A stretch of 37,846 nt of DNA from Methanobacteriota archaeon. Lineage in GTDB: Archaea > Thermoplasmatota > Thermoplasmata > RBG-16-68-12 > JAFNFQ01. The stretch is from NCBI GenBank assembly GCA_017885655.1, contig JAFNFQ010000048.1, positions 1 to 37,846 on the forward strand, given 5' to 3'. The notes below the pieces were generated by a model, which saw only the letters and a program-made list of their open reading frames with translations, did no database searches and was not told the origin of the DNA. This document shows positions 16,103-24,846 of the stretch, piece after piece (the first letter of the stretch is position 1; each line of letters opens with the position of its first letter). The translations under genes were made by a program, and so were the position numbers.

Positions 16103-16114
16103 CCGATATATAAG
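16103..16114 (-). promoter_or_regulatory. TATA box of the ccmF remnant
   Basis: On the minus strand CTTATATATCGG lies 41-52 bp upstream of the ccmF start, giving a predicted transcript start near 16083 and a leader of about 20 nt. The promoter looks intact although the gene is broken. Confidence 0.5.
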
Positions 16115-16197
16115 TAAATCGCGAATGGAGGTCTGCCGAGACGGACTCACCTAGTTCATCATCAGCCAAGAGGTGGTCGGATCCGAATCCATGGTTC

Positions 16198-16485
16198 TCA
16201 ATAACCCTTCCCACGATGAAACATGGACGTTACAAGAATCACCCTTCTATCATCATCAACAACACAGAGGATGCGGTAATCACCGACTCTGACACGGATC
16301 GTTGTCTCGCTCATTCCATGCAGCCGCTTGACATCGATTCCGCTCCTTGGCTTGCCTGGATTCTCACTCAACTCCGTGAGCACCCTGTGAATCCTGGTGA
16401 CGATGTCACGGCAACCGGCCCTCTTGACACGTTCGAGGCTCTTCACAAAACCCGCATGGAAGACTATTTCGTACCTATCTGCCAA
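16198..16485 (-). CDS. RelE/ParE-superfamily toxin
   Basis: A 95-residue protein with the RelE-type layout: N-terminal YEIVFHAGFVKSLERVKR, a central K-R-L-H-G segment, RVRVGDYRILCVVDDDRR and a C-terminal MFHRGKGY. The basic residues (the K of VKRLHG, arginines of RVRVGDYR and the terminal HR) are those used by RelE enzymes to cut mRNA on the ribosome. It lies 33 bp downstream of an antitoxin-like gene on the same strand, the standard antitoxin-first order. Whether it is a RelE ribonuclease or a ParE gyrase poison cannot be decided by eye. Confidence 0.85.
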   Translation of the reverse strand: MADRYEIVFHAGFVKSLERVKRAGCRDIVTRIHRVLTELSENPGKPRSGIDVKRLHGMSETTIRVRVGDYRILCVVDDDRRVILVTSMFHRGKGY

Positions 16486-16518
16486 TGCTGGTCACGGCGC
16501 ATCGAGCGATTGCTGTTG

Positions 16519-16824
16519 TTAAGGCGGAATCTCAGCCTTGTATCCGGTGCGATGATACCTGCGCCGTGATTTTTTGGTTCTTCTCCCGCCAGGCAAACCC
16601 AATCTCGCCTCCATCTCACCAAGTGTGACGAACTTCCCCTTTTTCATTTCCGCAAGGCGCTTTCTGTGAAGTTCGATTTCCTCAGCCATGAACTCTTCAT
16701 GGTCGACTCTGGCGATCAGATCCCGAATGACTTCGTCAAAGCTTTTTCCGGCGACTCTGTAGAGCGTGAGTTGTCTGTAGGTTTCTTCCTTCAAATTGAC
16801 AGTTCTGTAGTTCATGTCAGTCAA
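16519..16824 (-). CDS. Antitoxin-like protein (VapB/RHH-type N-terminus)
   Basis: A 101-residue protein paired with the RelE-like toxin. The N-terminus, YRTVNLKEETYRQLTLYRVA and then KSFDEVIRDLI, has the beta strand plus two helices of small archaeal VapB-like DNA-binding antitoxins. The C-terminal half is charged and ends in a strongly basic segment (RRTKKSRRRYHR), likely the toxin-wrapping part. A perfect inverted repeat sits directly upstream and is the likely autoregulation site. A TATA-like CTTATAGC at 16845-16852 predicts a transcript start near 16822, so translation may really begin at the second ATG (16815) in a leaderless message. Confidence 0.75.
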   Translation of the reverse strand: MTDMNYRTVNLKEETYRQLTLYRVAGKSFDEVIRDLIARVDHEEFMAEEIELHRKRLAEMKKGKFVTLGEMEARLGLPGGRRTKKSRRRYHRTGYKAEIPP

Positions 16825-16825
16825 A

Positions 16826-16852
16826 TAGCTACACTAACTACTGTAGCTATAA
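16826..16852 (-). promoter_or_regulatory. Promoter and palindromic operator of the toxin-antitoxin pair
   Basis: Perfect 8-bp arms TAGCTACA (16826-16833) and TGTAGCTA (16842-16849) are separated by 8 bp. The repeat overlaps the minus-strand TATA candidate CTTATAGC and ends one base before the antitoxin ATG. This is the expected place for repression by the antitoxin or toxin-antitoxin complex. Confidence 0.68.
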
Positions 16853-16866
16853 GCCTTTGCCTCGGT

Positions 16867-17418
16867 TCAATCAGGAGAACGCATGTCACTGCTGAACTTC
16901 CAACGACACCATTCGCCCTGCGGCAACTTGTCCGGCGGACAGGCCAAGCACTCAACCCTGACATACGGATCCATCTCCTTCACGAACTCTTGGAGATATC
17001 CGAACCTCACGGGTTTGCAGCCGAAGACGCTCAGCCCCTTCGAGACGCGGGCATTCTGCACGCGGCAATTGGTGTTTACGAAAACGGCCTCGTCCTTTCC
17101 CTCGACAATCTCCTTTTCCTCGAGGTCTAACGACCAGCCGCTCAGGCGCAAAGCCTCCATCACTCCCGCCACGCCCTTGCCCTTCAGCCCCATGGTCTTC
17201 TTCAACCGCTTCGCCTCTATCGAGGCCATTGTCTTCCAGACCTCTGCGTCGATCTCGGTTGCCGGTTCTGTTCCGAATTTCTGCTCGATGCCAAGGTAGT
17301 AGAGTCCATCGACTGACCACAGGTTCCTGAGGTGCAGTAGCAAAAGGTCAACCAGCTTCTCCTTGTCCATTTTTATCAGCAGCTGCCTATCGGCTCTTCG
17401 AGAGTTTGTCATGGCCAC
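16867..17418 (-). CDS. DUF6125-like protein of unknown function
   Basis: A 183-residue soluble protein. The N-terminal part LLLLHLRNLWSVDGLYYLGI and the later KFGTEPATEIDAEVWKTMAS resemble archaeal and bacterial DUF6125 proteins. The second half has several cysteines: VFVNTNCRVQNARVSKGL, VFGCKPVRFGY, VECLACPPDK and GEWCRWKF, the layout of L-2-amino-thiazoline-4-carboxylate hydrolase-like folds. No experimental function is known to me. Two further in-frame ATGs (MTNSRR and MDKEKL) are possible starts. It is divergent from arfC, with its own TATA at 17459-17465. The family call is from memory of the motif and is moderately sure. Confidence 0.6.
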   Translation of the reverse strand: MAMTNSRRADRQLLIKMDKEKLVDLLLLHLRNLWSVDGLYYLGIEQKFGTEPATEIDAEVWKTMASIEAKRLKKTMGLKGKGVAGVMEALRLSGWSLDLEEKEIVEGKDEAVFVNTNCRVQNARVSKGLSVFGCKPVRFGYLQEFVKEMDPYVRVECLACPPDKLPQGEWCRWKFSSDMRSPD

Positions 17419-17458
17419 CAGCCCTTCGTCATTGCCAGATATGTGAAAAGCCCTCCCC

Positions 17459-17465
17459 GATAAAA
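17459..17465 (-). promoter_or_regulatory. TATA box of the DUF6125-like gene
   Basis: GGTTTTATCGGGG on the minus strand centres about 44 bp upstream of the start at 17418, predicting a transcript start near 17437. Confidence 0.4.
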
Positions 17466-17522
17466 CCTATCGCCTATTCTGGGTCGGGCATTGCGATGGC
17501 TTCCGCAAATTGCTTATCCATC

Positions 17523-18182
17523 ATGACGTTTCAAGCGTTTGTGCGGTCACGAGTCACAGTCAATTGCGCGATGTCCGCAGACGGGAAGATAGGTTTCGTC
17601 ACTCGGACACAAGCGAAGATATCGAGCGAGGAAGACCTGCGCAGGGTGCACAGGCTCAGAGCCGCAAACGATGCGATAGTGGTCGGGATAGGGACTGTCC
17701 TTGCGGATGACCCGAAGTTGACGGTGAAGAGAGAGTACGCGAGAGGCAAGAACCCGATGAGAATAGTCCTCGATTCGAGAGGGCGGACGCCCATGAGCGC
17801 GCACGTTCTCGACGGAAAAGTGCCAACGATGATCTTCACGAATTCCAGATGCAAGAGGAATTTTGGCGGGGCTGAAGTGATAAGGTGTGGCGACGACAGA
17901 GTGAACCTTGCAGAGATGTTGGATGTCCTTTCTGAGAAAGGAGTGCGGAAGGTTCTCGTCGAGGGCGGGGAGGCGGTGATCTGGTCTTTCCTGAGCGAAG
18001 GCCTTGTTGATCAGTTCAAGGTTTTCATGGGGAGCATCGTGCTTGGCGGGAAAGGTGGACCGACGCCTGCTGGCGGGCCTGGAGTAAGGCGAATCGAGGA
18101 TGCGCTGCGACTCAGACTCCGCAAAGTGACACGGCTGGGCAGCGGTGTGCTGTTGGAGTACGTTCCTGCGGTGAGGACGTGA
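17523..18182 (+). CDS. arfC: 2,5-diamino-6-ribosylaminopyrimidinone 5'-phosphate reductase (archaeal RibD-like)
   Basis: NADPH-dependent reductase of riboflavin and F420 precursor synthesis. The reductase-only domain is complete: VNCAMSADGKIGF at the start, RLRAANDAIVVGIGTVLADDP with the substrate loop, RIVLDSRGRTP, and VLVEGGEAVIWSFLSEGLVD followed by IVLGGKGGPTP near the end. About 219 residues, as in archaeal enzymes; no deaminase domain. The ATG at 17523 is given, but the GTG at 17541 (six codons later) gives the standard family N-terminus and lies about 25 bp from a TATA-like CTTATCC at 17509-17515, consistent with a leaderless start there. It overlaps the next gene by 4 bp (GTGA). Confidence 0.9.
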   Translation: MTFQAFVRSRVTVNCAMSADGKIGFVTRTQAKISSEEDLRRVHRLRAANDAIVVGIGTVLADDPKLTVKREYARGKNPMRIVLDSRGRTPMSAHVLDGKVPTMIFTNSRCKRNFGGAEVIRCGDDRVNLAEMLDVLSEKGVRKVLVEGGEAVIWSFLSEGLVDQFKVFMGSIVLGGKGGPTPAGGPGVRRIEDALRLRLRKVTRLGSGVLLEYVPAVRT

Positions 18183-18652
18183 GCGAAGGGACTGCGCCGA
18201 GGTTTCTCTGCGACCACATGCTCGGCAGCCTGGCGAGGTGGCTGAGATTGCTCGGGTATGACACGGCCTACCCGGGGCCGCTAGACGATCGAGAGGCTGC
18301 GGTCAAGGCCTATGATGAGGGGAGAATCCTGCTGAGTCGGGACAAGAACTTGGCCTCGAGGGTTAAGGGCGCATTCTTCGTCGCAAGCGACGACCTTGAC
18401 GAGCAGATGGGCGCGGTTGTCGCTCATTTCCATCTGAATCATTCGAATCCCCTCTCGCTTTGCTCCTTGTGCAACGCAGAGATAATTGAGATCGACCGCG
18501 AGGAAGTGAGGGACTTGGTTCCTCCGAAGGTTTTCGAGATCCAGAAGGAGTTCTGGAAATGCCCTTCCTGTTCGCGTATCTATTGGCGCGGTACGCATTG
18601 GAATGATATGATGCGGAGAATCAGCAATCTCAGAGCGGTCGACTTAAGTTGA
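18179..18652 (+). CDS. Mut7-C RNase/PIN-like domain protein with zinc ribbon (COG1656 type)
   Basis: A 157-residue protein with the Mut7-C layout: RFLCDHMLGSLARWLRLLGY (residues 8-27) with the first acidic residue D12, then D36/D37, and ILLSRDKNLASR around D55, as expected for a PIN-like nuclease. The C-terminal half holds a zinc ribbon: C95/C98 (SLCSLCNAE) and C128/C131 (WKCPSCSR). Homologues are predicted RNases of unknown target. The start is GTG at 18179, overlapping the arfC stop, so the two are coupled; the link to riboflavin synthesis is probably only transcriptional. Confidence 0.87.
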   Translation: MSEGTAPRFLCDHMLGSLARWLRLLGYDTAYPGPLDDREAAVKAYDEGRILLSRDKNLASRVKGAFFVASDDLDEQMGAVVAHFHLNHSNPLSLCSLCNAEIIEIDREEVRDLVPPKVFEIQKEFWKCPSCSRIYWRGTHWNDMMRRISNLRAVDLS

Positions 18653-18745
18653 CCTGAGCCGAGACAGAATATTCCCCAGATTGGTCAGTCCATCATCGCG
18701 CAAAGACTAATAGCCCAACGCGATTATCCGCCAAAGGTCTGTAAG

Positions 18746-19828
18746 ATGAGGGGATCCCTGGTCCTCGAGGACGGAACGGTCGTCCAGGGAGTGTTTTTCG
18801 GCAATCATAAGCCTGTGTTCGGTGAACTCGTTTTCAACACGAACATGACCGGCTATTGCGAGGCTCTGTCTGACCCTTCTTATCGCGGTCAGATCCTGAT
18901 GATGACGTACCCGCTCATAGGCAACTACGGCGTCGACCCAGCGACTCTGGAGTCCAACGAAATCCAAGTGCGGGGTTTCGTCGTCAGGGAGGCGTGCCCG
19001 ACCCCCAGCCACCCGAAATCGAAGATGGGGCTGGACGAATTCCTGAAGAAGTACGGAATCCCCGGGATGTCCGAGGTCGATACGCGTCATCTCACGATTA
19101 AGACCCGCGAGCGAGGAACGATGAGAGCCGCCTTCGGAGTCGAAGGAGCTGATGTCGACTATACGCTGAAGATGGTGAGGCAGACGCCGTTCCCCGACGA
19201 AAGCAATCTCGTCGCGGAGGTAAGCTGCAAAAGGCCGATAGTCCACAAGGGCAATGGCCCGGTGAAGTTCGTCGTCATAGACTGCGGAGTCAAGGAAAAT
19301 ATAATTCGCGAGGCGCTCAACTTCGGAGATGTCGTTCAAGTTCCATACGACATTCCGAGCGACGACATCATGAGGCTGAAGCCTGACGCTGTAGTGGTCT
19401 CGAACGGGCCGGGCAATCCGGCGCACCCGGAGATGCTGGCATCCACGGTCAAGACGATCAAGGAGCTCCTCAACAATGTGGCGGTGACGGGCATCTGCCT
19501 GGGCCACCAGATGATAGGCCTAGCGCTTGGCGGGAAGACCTTCAAGCTCAAGTTCGGCCACCGTGGCGGGAACCAGCCGGTGAAGGACCTGCGGACCGGA
19601 CGGGTCCACATCACATCGCAGAATCATGGGTTCGCAGTGGATGAGAAGAGCCTCGAGAAGACAGGAGCGAACGTGACGCACCTCAACCTGAACGACAACA
19701 CCGTCGAGGGAATCAGTCATGAGGAGATGCGCGTTTTCTCGGTGCAGTATCATCCAGAGGCAAGCCCGGGTCCTCTGGACAACAAGTACATCTTCGCGGA
19801 GTTCGCACGGCTGGCGGGGAGGCATTGA
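18746..19828 (+). CDS. carA: Carbamoyl-phosphate synthase small (glutaminase) subunit
   Basis: Hydrolyses glutamine and channels ammonia to CarB for pyrimidine and arginine synthesis. 360 residues, the normal length. The N-terminal CarA domain (GSLVLEDGTVVQGVFFG; NTNMTGYCEALSDPSYRGQI) is followed by a class I glutaminase domain with the nucleophile in TGICLGHQM (near residue 250) and the histidine of QYHPEASPGP (near 335). The genes run carA-carB with one base between the carA stop and the carB start codon. A weak TATA-like GACTAATAG lies near 18705. Confidence 0.96.
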   Translation: MRGSLVLEDGTVVQGVFFGNHKPVFGELVFNTNMTGYCEALSDPSYRGQILMMTYPLIGNYGVDPATLESNEIQVRGFVVREACPTPSHPKSKMGLDEFLKKYGIPGMSEVDTRHLTIKTRERGTMRAAFGVEGADVDYTLKMVRQTPFPDESNLVAEVSCKRPIVHKGNGPVKFVVIDCGVKENIIREALNFGDVVQVPYDIPSDDIMRLKPDAVVVSNGPGNPAHPEMLASTVKTIKELLNNVAVTGICLGHQMIGLALGGKTFKLKFGHRGGNQPVKDLRTGRVHITSQNHGFAVDEKSLEKTGANVTHLNLNDNTVEGISHEEMRVFSVQYHPEASPGPLDNKYIFAEFARLAGRH

Positions 19829-19829
19829 C

Positions 19830-22800
19830 TTGCCCCGCCGCGCCGACATCAAGACCGCCATGGTCATAGGCTCCGGGCCGATCGTGATAGGTCAGGCCGC
19901 CGAGTTCGACTATTCCGGCACGCAGGCGTGCAGGTCTCTGAGGGAGGAAGGCGTCCGCACGATACTCGTCAACTCGAACCCCGCCACTATACAGACGGAT
20001 CCAAACACCGCCGACGCGGTCTACGTGGAGCCGCTGACAGTCGAATTCCTGGAGAAGATAATCGCGAAGGAGCGGCCCGATGGCATCCTGTCTGGCATGG
20101 GCGGGCAGACTGGGCTGAACATGTGCTCGGAGCTCGCGGAGCGCGGCGTCCTGAAGAGGTACGACGTTGAACTGCTCGGGACGAGACTGGAGGCGATTGT
20201 GGCGGGAGAGAACAGGGAGGAGTTCGCCGCGTTGATGAAGAGGATAGGTGAGCCAATTCCCAAGAGCGCCGCGGTGAAGTCTGTCGAGGCGGCGAAGAAC
20301 ACCATCGAGTCCCTCGGTGGCTACCCAGTAATCATCCGCGCCGCCTACACGCTTGGTGGGACCGGGAGCGGAATAGCGCACGACTACGAAGAGCTGGAGA
20401 GGATAGTCTCGCTCGGGATAGCGTACTCCAGGATCAAACAGGTACTCGTGGAGGAAAGCGTCCTCGGCTGGAAGGAGTTCGAATACGAGGTGATGCGGGA
20501 CGCGAATGACAACTGCATCACCGTCTGCAATATGGAGAACATAGACCCGATGGGCTTCCACACAGGGGAGAGCATAGTGGTCGCTCCCGCACAGACGCTT
20601 AGCGACAGGGACCATCAGATGCTGAGGTCTGCCGCACTCAAGATCATCCGGGCTTTGGGCATCGAGGGCGGGTGCAACATCCAGTTCGCCGTGCATCCTA
20701 AGACGGGGGAGTACAGGGTGATAGAGGTTAATCCCAGGGTCTCGCGATCCTCCGCACTCGCCTCGAAAGCCACGGGGTATCCGATCGCCCGCATCGCCGC
20801 CAAAATCGCCATAGGGCTGACCCTGGACGAGATTCCCAACGCAGTCACGAAGCGCACGCTCGCGTCCTTCGAGCCGACCCTCGACTACGTCGTGACGAAG
20901 ATCCCGCGCTGGCCGTTCGACAAGTTCCCCACGGCGGATGCGAAGATAGGCACGTCGATGAAGAGCACGGGGGAGACGATGGCGATAGGGCGGACCATCG
21001 AAGAGTCGATGATGAAGGCGCTGAGGTCGACCGAGACAGGGAAATGCGGTCTGGAGCCGGAGAAATGGGATGAGGATTCGCTGATTGAGGAACTGCGGCA
21101 CCCGACTGACAAGCGCGTCTATGCCGTCGCCGAAGCGTTGAGGCGTGGTTACTCCTCGGAGAAAATCGCGGACCTCACGAAATGGGACGCGTTCTTCATC
21201 GCGAAGATGGCCACCTTAATCGAGATGGAATCGAGGCTGAAGAAAGGGCCCGTAAACCGGGAACTCGTCATCGAGGCGAAGAAGCTCGGTTTCGGGGACG
21301 AGTACATATCGCTCCTGACGGGGAAATCGGAGGAATCGGTCAGGAAGCTCGCGCCCCGAGTGACGTACAAGATGGTCGACACATGCGGGGGCGAGTTCGA
21401 GGCGAGCACGCCTTACTTCTACTCTACTTTCGAACTGGAGGACGAGGTCAGGGAGATCGAGAAGCGCAAGGTTCTCATCGTTGGCGCCGGTCCGATAAGG
21501 ATAGGTCAGGGAGTCGAGTTCGATAACTGCTGCGTTCACGGCATCATGGCGCTTAGGGAAGAGGGCGTCGGCGCACTCATTGTGAACAACAATCCGGAGA
21601 CCGTGAGCACTGACTTCGATGTCTCTGATCGTCTGTACTTCGAGCCGCTCATGCTTGAGGACGTTCTGAACATCATCCGGAGGGAGAGACCGGAAGGTGT
21701 CATACTTCAGTTTGGCGGGCAGACCTCTGTCAACCTGGCGGTTCCTCTGAGTGAAGCTCTCAGGGCGGAAGGATTGAAGACTCGAATCCTAGGAACCTCC
21801 CCGGAGTCGATCGACATGGCGGAGGACAGGAGGAAGTTCGAGAAGCTGATGCGGCAGCTCGGCATCAAGCAGGCCGAGGCGGCAACTGGTTTCTCATTCG
21901 AGGAAGTGAAAGACCTCGCCGCGAAGATTGGCTATCCGGTCTTGGTCAGGCCGTCCTATGTTCTTGGCGGGCGCGGAATGGAGATAGTCCACAACGAGGA
22001 AGAGCTTGAGCACTACATGAGGAACGCCACGATAATCTCGAAGAAGCACCCCGTCCTCGTCGATAAATATCTATCGCACGCCATAGAAATAGATGTGGAC
22101 GCGGTGAGCGATGGGAAAGACGTGTTCATCGGCGGGATCCAGGAGCACATCGAGGAGGCGGGGGTCCACAGCGGCGACGCGGTTTGCGTGCTCCCCTCGC
22201 AGACCCTCTCGCAATCCGTGATGGCGAGGATCAGGGAAGTCACGATCCAGATATGTCGCGAGCTCGGCGTGATCGGGCTCGTGAACCTGCAGCTTGCGGT
22301 GAAGGACGGGGAGGTCTACGTCCTCGAGGCGAACCCCAGGGCCAGCAGGACGGTGCCTTACGTCTCCAAGGCGATTGGAATCCCTCTCGCCAAGGTCGCC
22401 ACGAAGGTCATGCTCGGTCACAAGCTGAAGGAGCTGGGGTTGGTGGGCGAGGCAAAGATACCTCACGTGGCGGTTAAGGCGCCGGTCTTCCCCTTCCAGA
22501 AGCTGCCCGGCGTGGACGCGATCCTGGGCCCGGAGATGAAGAGCACGGGCGAGGTGATGGGCATCGATTCGACGCTCGGTGCAGCCTACTACAAGGCCAT
22601 GGTGGCCTCGGGAAATCCTCTTCCGATTGCGGGTGCGATCTACGCGACAATCAGAGACGAGGACAAGGATTTGTTCGTGACCATAGCGAAGAAGCTCACA
22701 GGCTCGGGCCTCAAGATATTCGCCACGAAGGGCACCTGCAGCTATTTGCGGGAGCATGGAGTCGATGCGACCACCGTCTACAGGATAGCCGAGAACAAGT

Positions 22801-23045
22801 ACCCCGACGCCCTCGGCCTGATGAGGCGGGGTGAGATCCAGCTTGTGATCAACACGCCGACCGTCTCCTCCGGCGCGAGGCGCGATGGATACATGATGCG
22901 GCGGTTGGCGATCGATTTGGGCATACCCTTCATAACGACGATTCAGGGGGCGAAGGCGGCTGCAGACGCGATCGAGGCGGTCAAGAGATCGGAGTTGTCA
23001 GTCAAGTCGTTGCAGGAATACGCGAGGATGGCCCTTTCTGGATAG
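19830..23045 (+). CDS. carB: Carbamoyl-phosphate synthase large subunit
   Basis: Makes carbamoyl phosphate from bicarbonate, ammonia and two ATP. 1071 residues with the doubled structure: first pre-ATP-grasp and ATP-grasp half (SGPIVIGQAAEFDYSGTQAC near residue 14; GGTGSGIA), an oligomerisation stretch, the second half (GPIRIGQGVEFDNCCVH near 555; LVRPSYVLGGRGMEI) and a C-terminal MGS-like allosteric domain (from about 935; FATKGTC, VINTP). The frame is open upstream inside carA, but the TTG at 19830 has GGGGAGG 7 nt ahead and gives the standard N-terminus MPRRADIKTAMVIGSGP. One unsplit chain, unlike the split CarB of some methanogens. Confidence 0.97.
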   Translation: MPRRADIKTAMVIGSGPIVIGQAAEFDYSGTQACRSLREEGVRTILVNSNPATIQTDPNTADAVYVEPLTVEFLEKIIAKERPDGILSGMGGQTGLNMCSELAERGVLKRYDVELLGTRLEAIVAGENREEFAALMKRIGEPIPKSAAVKSVEAAKNTIESLGGYPVIIRAAYTLGGTGSGIAHDYEELERIVSLGIAYSRIKQVLVEESVLGWKEFEYEVMRDANDNCITVCNMENIDPMGFHTGESIVVAPAQTLSDRDHQMLRSAALKIIRALGIEGGCNIQFAVHPKTGEYRVIEVNPRVSRSSALASKATGYPIARIAAKIAIGLTLDEIPNAVTKRTLASFEPTLDYVVTKIPRWPFDKFPTADAKIGTSMKSTGETMAIGRTIEESMMKALRSTETGKCGLEPEKWDEDSLIEELRHPTDKRVYAVAEALRRGYSSEKIADLTKWDAFFIAKMATLIEMESRLKKGPVNRELVIEAKKLGFGDEYISLLTGKSEESVRKLAPRVTYKMVDTCGGEFEASTPYFYSTFELEDEVREIEKRKVLIVGAGPIRIGQGVEFDNCCVHGIMALREEGVGALIVNNNPETVSTDFDVSDRLYFEPLMLEDVLNIIRRERPEGVILQFGGQTSVNLAVPLSEALRAEGLKTRILGTSPESIDMAEDRRKFEKLMRQLGIKQAEAATGFSFEEVKDLAAKIGYPVLVRPSYVLGGRGMEIVHNEEELEHYMRNATIISKKHPVLVDKYLSHAIEIDVDAVSDGKDVFIGGIQEHIEEAGVHSGDAVCVLPSQTLSQSVMARIREVTIQICRELGVIGLVNLQLAVKDGEVYVLEANPRASRTVPYVSKAIGIPLAKVATKVMLGHKLKELGLVGEAKIPHVAVKAPVFPFQKLPGVDAILGPEMKSTGEVMGIDSTLGAAYYKAMVASGNPLPIAGAIYATIRDEDKDLFVTIAKKLTGSGLKIFATKGTCSYLREHGVDATTVYRIAENKYPDALGLMRRGEIQLVINTPTVSSGARRDGYMMRRLAIDLGIPFITTIQGAKAAADAIEAVKRSELSVKSLQEYARMALSG

Positions 23046-23096
23046 GGCGCAAGTATTATCTTGAGGGTCCCCTTTGATTCGTCTTGCGCCAAAGGG

Positions 23097-23657
23097 ATGA
23101 AGATGCTGGGGCAACCTCCATCGCAATATCCACCGCCGCATGAATGGGATTATCTGGGAGCGCCGAAGCCAAAGCGCAGCGAAAAGCAAATCGTGGTAAT
23201 CGTACTTGTCACAGTGGCCATCGTCGTCATAGCTACCGTTGTCGTGGCTGCCGTTCTCTATATCATGGTATCTGGTTTAACCGATGGTGGGGGGGCAACA
23301 AGGCCGGTTGTGACTTTCCAGGCTCCAGCTAAGGGCGGGGGCGCCTCCAACTACACGACGAACATCTCAATCGCAGCAGCATCAGACCCGATTAGCACGT
23401 TTCTTGCCTTTAAGGGGCAGGTCGCCAGGGATGGGGTGCCGTTGGCCACGATTCCCGCGTTTCTGCGCACGGGTACCCTCATCGCCTTCGGTCCCAATGT
23501 GACGCTGATAGTCAGGGACCAGAACGGCGATGGCAGACTGAACACAAGGGATTCGTTCCTGATTTACGGCATGACTGGGGTCCATGCGTGGAGGTTCTCC
23601 TTGATATGGTCCTCCGATGGCAGCGAGATAGTGTCATCCACATGGTCAACACCATAG
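23097..23657 (+). CDS. Membrane-anchored extracellular protein, pilin-like N-terminus
   Basis: A 186-residue protein of no named family. After a Pro-rich basic head (QPPSQYPPPHEW...KPKRSEK) comes one long hydrophobic helix (residues about 32-60) and then an exported region with N-glycosylation sequons (NYTTNIS) and a calcium-loop-like DQNGDGRLNTRD near residue 147. The arrangement resembles pilin-like or single-pass surface proteins common in Thermoplasmata. The ATG at 23097 follows AAAGGG; the frame is open to 23061, but a TATA-like AAGTATTATC at 23051-23060 argues for the inner start. It stands alone between carB and panE, so its partner is unknown. Confidence 0.6.
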   Translation: MKMLGQPPSQYPPPHEWDYLGAPKPKRSEKQIVVIVLVTVAIVVIATVVVAAVLYIMVSGLTDGGGATRPVVTFQAPAKGGGASNYTTNISIAAASDPISTFLAFKGQVARDGVPLATIPAFLRTGTLIAFGPNVTLIVRDQNGDGRLNTRDSFLIYGMTGVHAWRFSLIWSSDGSEIVSSTWSTP

Positions 23658-23770
23658 CCGGACACTCTCCATGATTCCAGAGTTCTCCGGTATATGCCGC
23701 CGATGTCACAGCAGGCTAGAGACTCAAGGAAAAGCAGGTGGATGGTCGCGCGAGGTCTCGTCGGGCGGAA

Positions 23771-23780
23771 ACATTTATCG
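23771..23780 (+). promoter_or_regulatory. TATA box upstream of the panE-like gene
   Basis: ACATTTATCG lies about 55-60 bp before the GTG start, predicting a transcript start near 23801 and a 33-nt leader that contains TAAGGAGG (23819-23826). Confidence 0.5.
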
Positions 23781-23833
23781 CGACGGCGGCTATCGTTCAA
23801 GACTGTAACCGATGGCGGTAAGGAGGATTTCAC

Positions 23834-24790
23834 GTGACACCAGCTGACATGGGAACGAGCCAGGTCTTTGGCATAGTTGGAGTCGGGCCAGTGGGGAGCA
23901 TCCTCGCGGGCCACCTCGCGAAACACGGGCAGCGTGTAATTCTCGTGGACATCCTGAAGGAGCACTTGGATACCATCAAGTCGAAAGGTCTCACCCTTTC
24001 AGGTTTCGCTCAGTTCAAGGTGAAGATTGAGGACGTCTGCTATTCAATCGCTGAGCTCAAGAAGCACAGGGTCGACGCGGTCTTCATCTGCGTCAAGGCG
24101 TCTGTACTGCCACGCATCCTGAAGGAATTGAAGGCGTCGGTGACTCCCGGCGCTTATGTCATAAGCTACCAGAACGGCCTCGACACCGAGGATCTCATTG
24201 CGCAGGAGTTCGGAAAGGATCGGACGCTCCGCTGCGTCGTCAATTATGCGGGCAACATGATCGGAAATGGCCATGTTGACATGACATTCTTCAACAAACC
24301 CAACTACGTCGGCGCGGTCTCGCAGGCCGCTGAGGAGTACGCCAAGACCCTTGCAGGCATTCTGACTTCGGCGGAGCTGGACACGAAGTTCGCCGAGACC
24401 ATAAGGAGGTACACATGGGAGAAGACGATACTCAACGCCGGTATGATGGCGCTCTGTGCGGTAACGAAGCAGACAATGAAAGACGCCTTCGATTTCGAAC
24501 CGACGCACAAGCTAATTGAGAAACTGTTGAAAGAGGGAATCGAGGTGGCGAAGACGGATGGCTGTGACTTCGGTCCTGATTTCTTCGACTTCTGCATGAA
24601 GTACCTCGGGAAGGGGGGTCGTCACAAACCGTCCATGCTCGTCGATGTGGAGAACCAGAGACCGACGGAGATCGACTTCCTCAACGGCAAGATTGTTGAG
24701 TTCGGAGAGAAGTTCAACATGCCGACCCCGTACAACCAGACGATCACTAACATCGTGAAAGCGCTCGAGGCGGGCTACAAGAAACCGTAG
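23834..24790 (+). CDS. panE: Ketopantoate reductase family protein (PanE/ApbA)
   Basis: NADPH-dependent 2-oxoacid reductase; the family role is reducing 2-dehydropantoate to pantoate for coenzyme A. 318 residues with the N-terminal nucleotide-binding GVGPVGSILAGHLA, YQNGLDTED, the catalytic lysine in TWEKTILNAGMMALCAVT and the C-terminal PTEIDFLNG substrate motif. The start is GTG at 23834, fixed by AAGGAGG 7 nt upstream. Next to it on the same strand is an ATP-driven dehydratase/double-cubane pair. Some PanE relatives (for example in Lactococcus) reduce branched 2-oxoacids to D-2-hydroxyacids, so a role in making a 2-hydroxyacid for that pair is a possible alternative, but CoA synthesis is the default. 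Confidence 0.88.
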   Translation: MTPADMGTSQVFGIVGVGPVGSILAGHLAKHGQRVILVDILKEHLDTIKSKGLTLSGFAQFKVKIEDVCYSIAELKKHRVDAVFICVKASVLPRILKELKASVTPGAYVISYQNGLDTEDLIAQEFGKDRTLRCVVNYAGNMIGNGHVDMTFFNKPNYVGAVSQAAEEYAKTLAGILTSAELDTKFAETIRRYTWEKTILNAGMMALCAVTKQTMKDAFDFEPTHKLIEKLLKEGIEVAKTDGCDFGPDFFDFCMKYLGKGGRHKPSMLVDVENQRPTEIDFLNGKIVEFGEKFNMPTPYNQTITNIVKALEAGYKKP

Positions 24791-24846
24791 ATTCCCGCCG
24801 GAAAGGCAAGGGATGAAATCCAGAGACGCATTATGAGAGACGGTCC

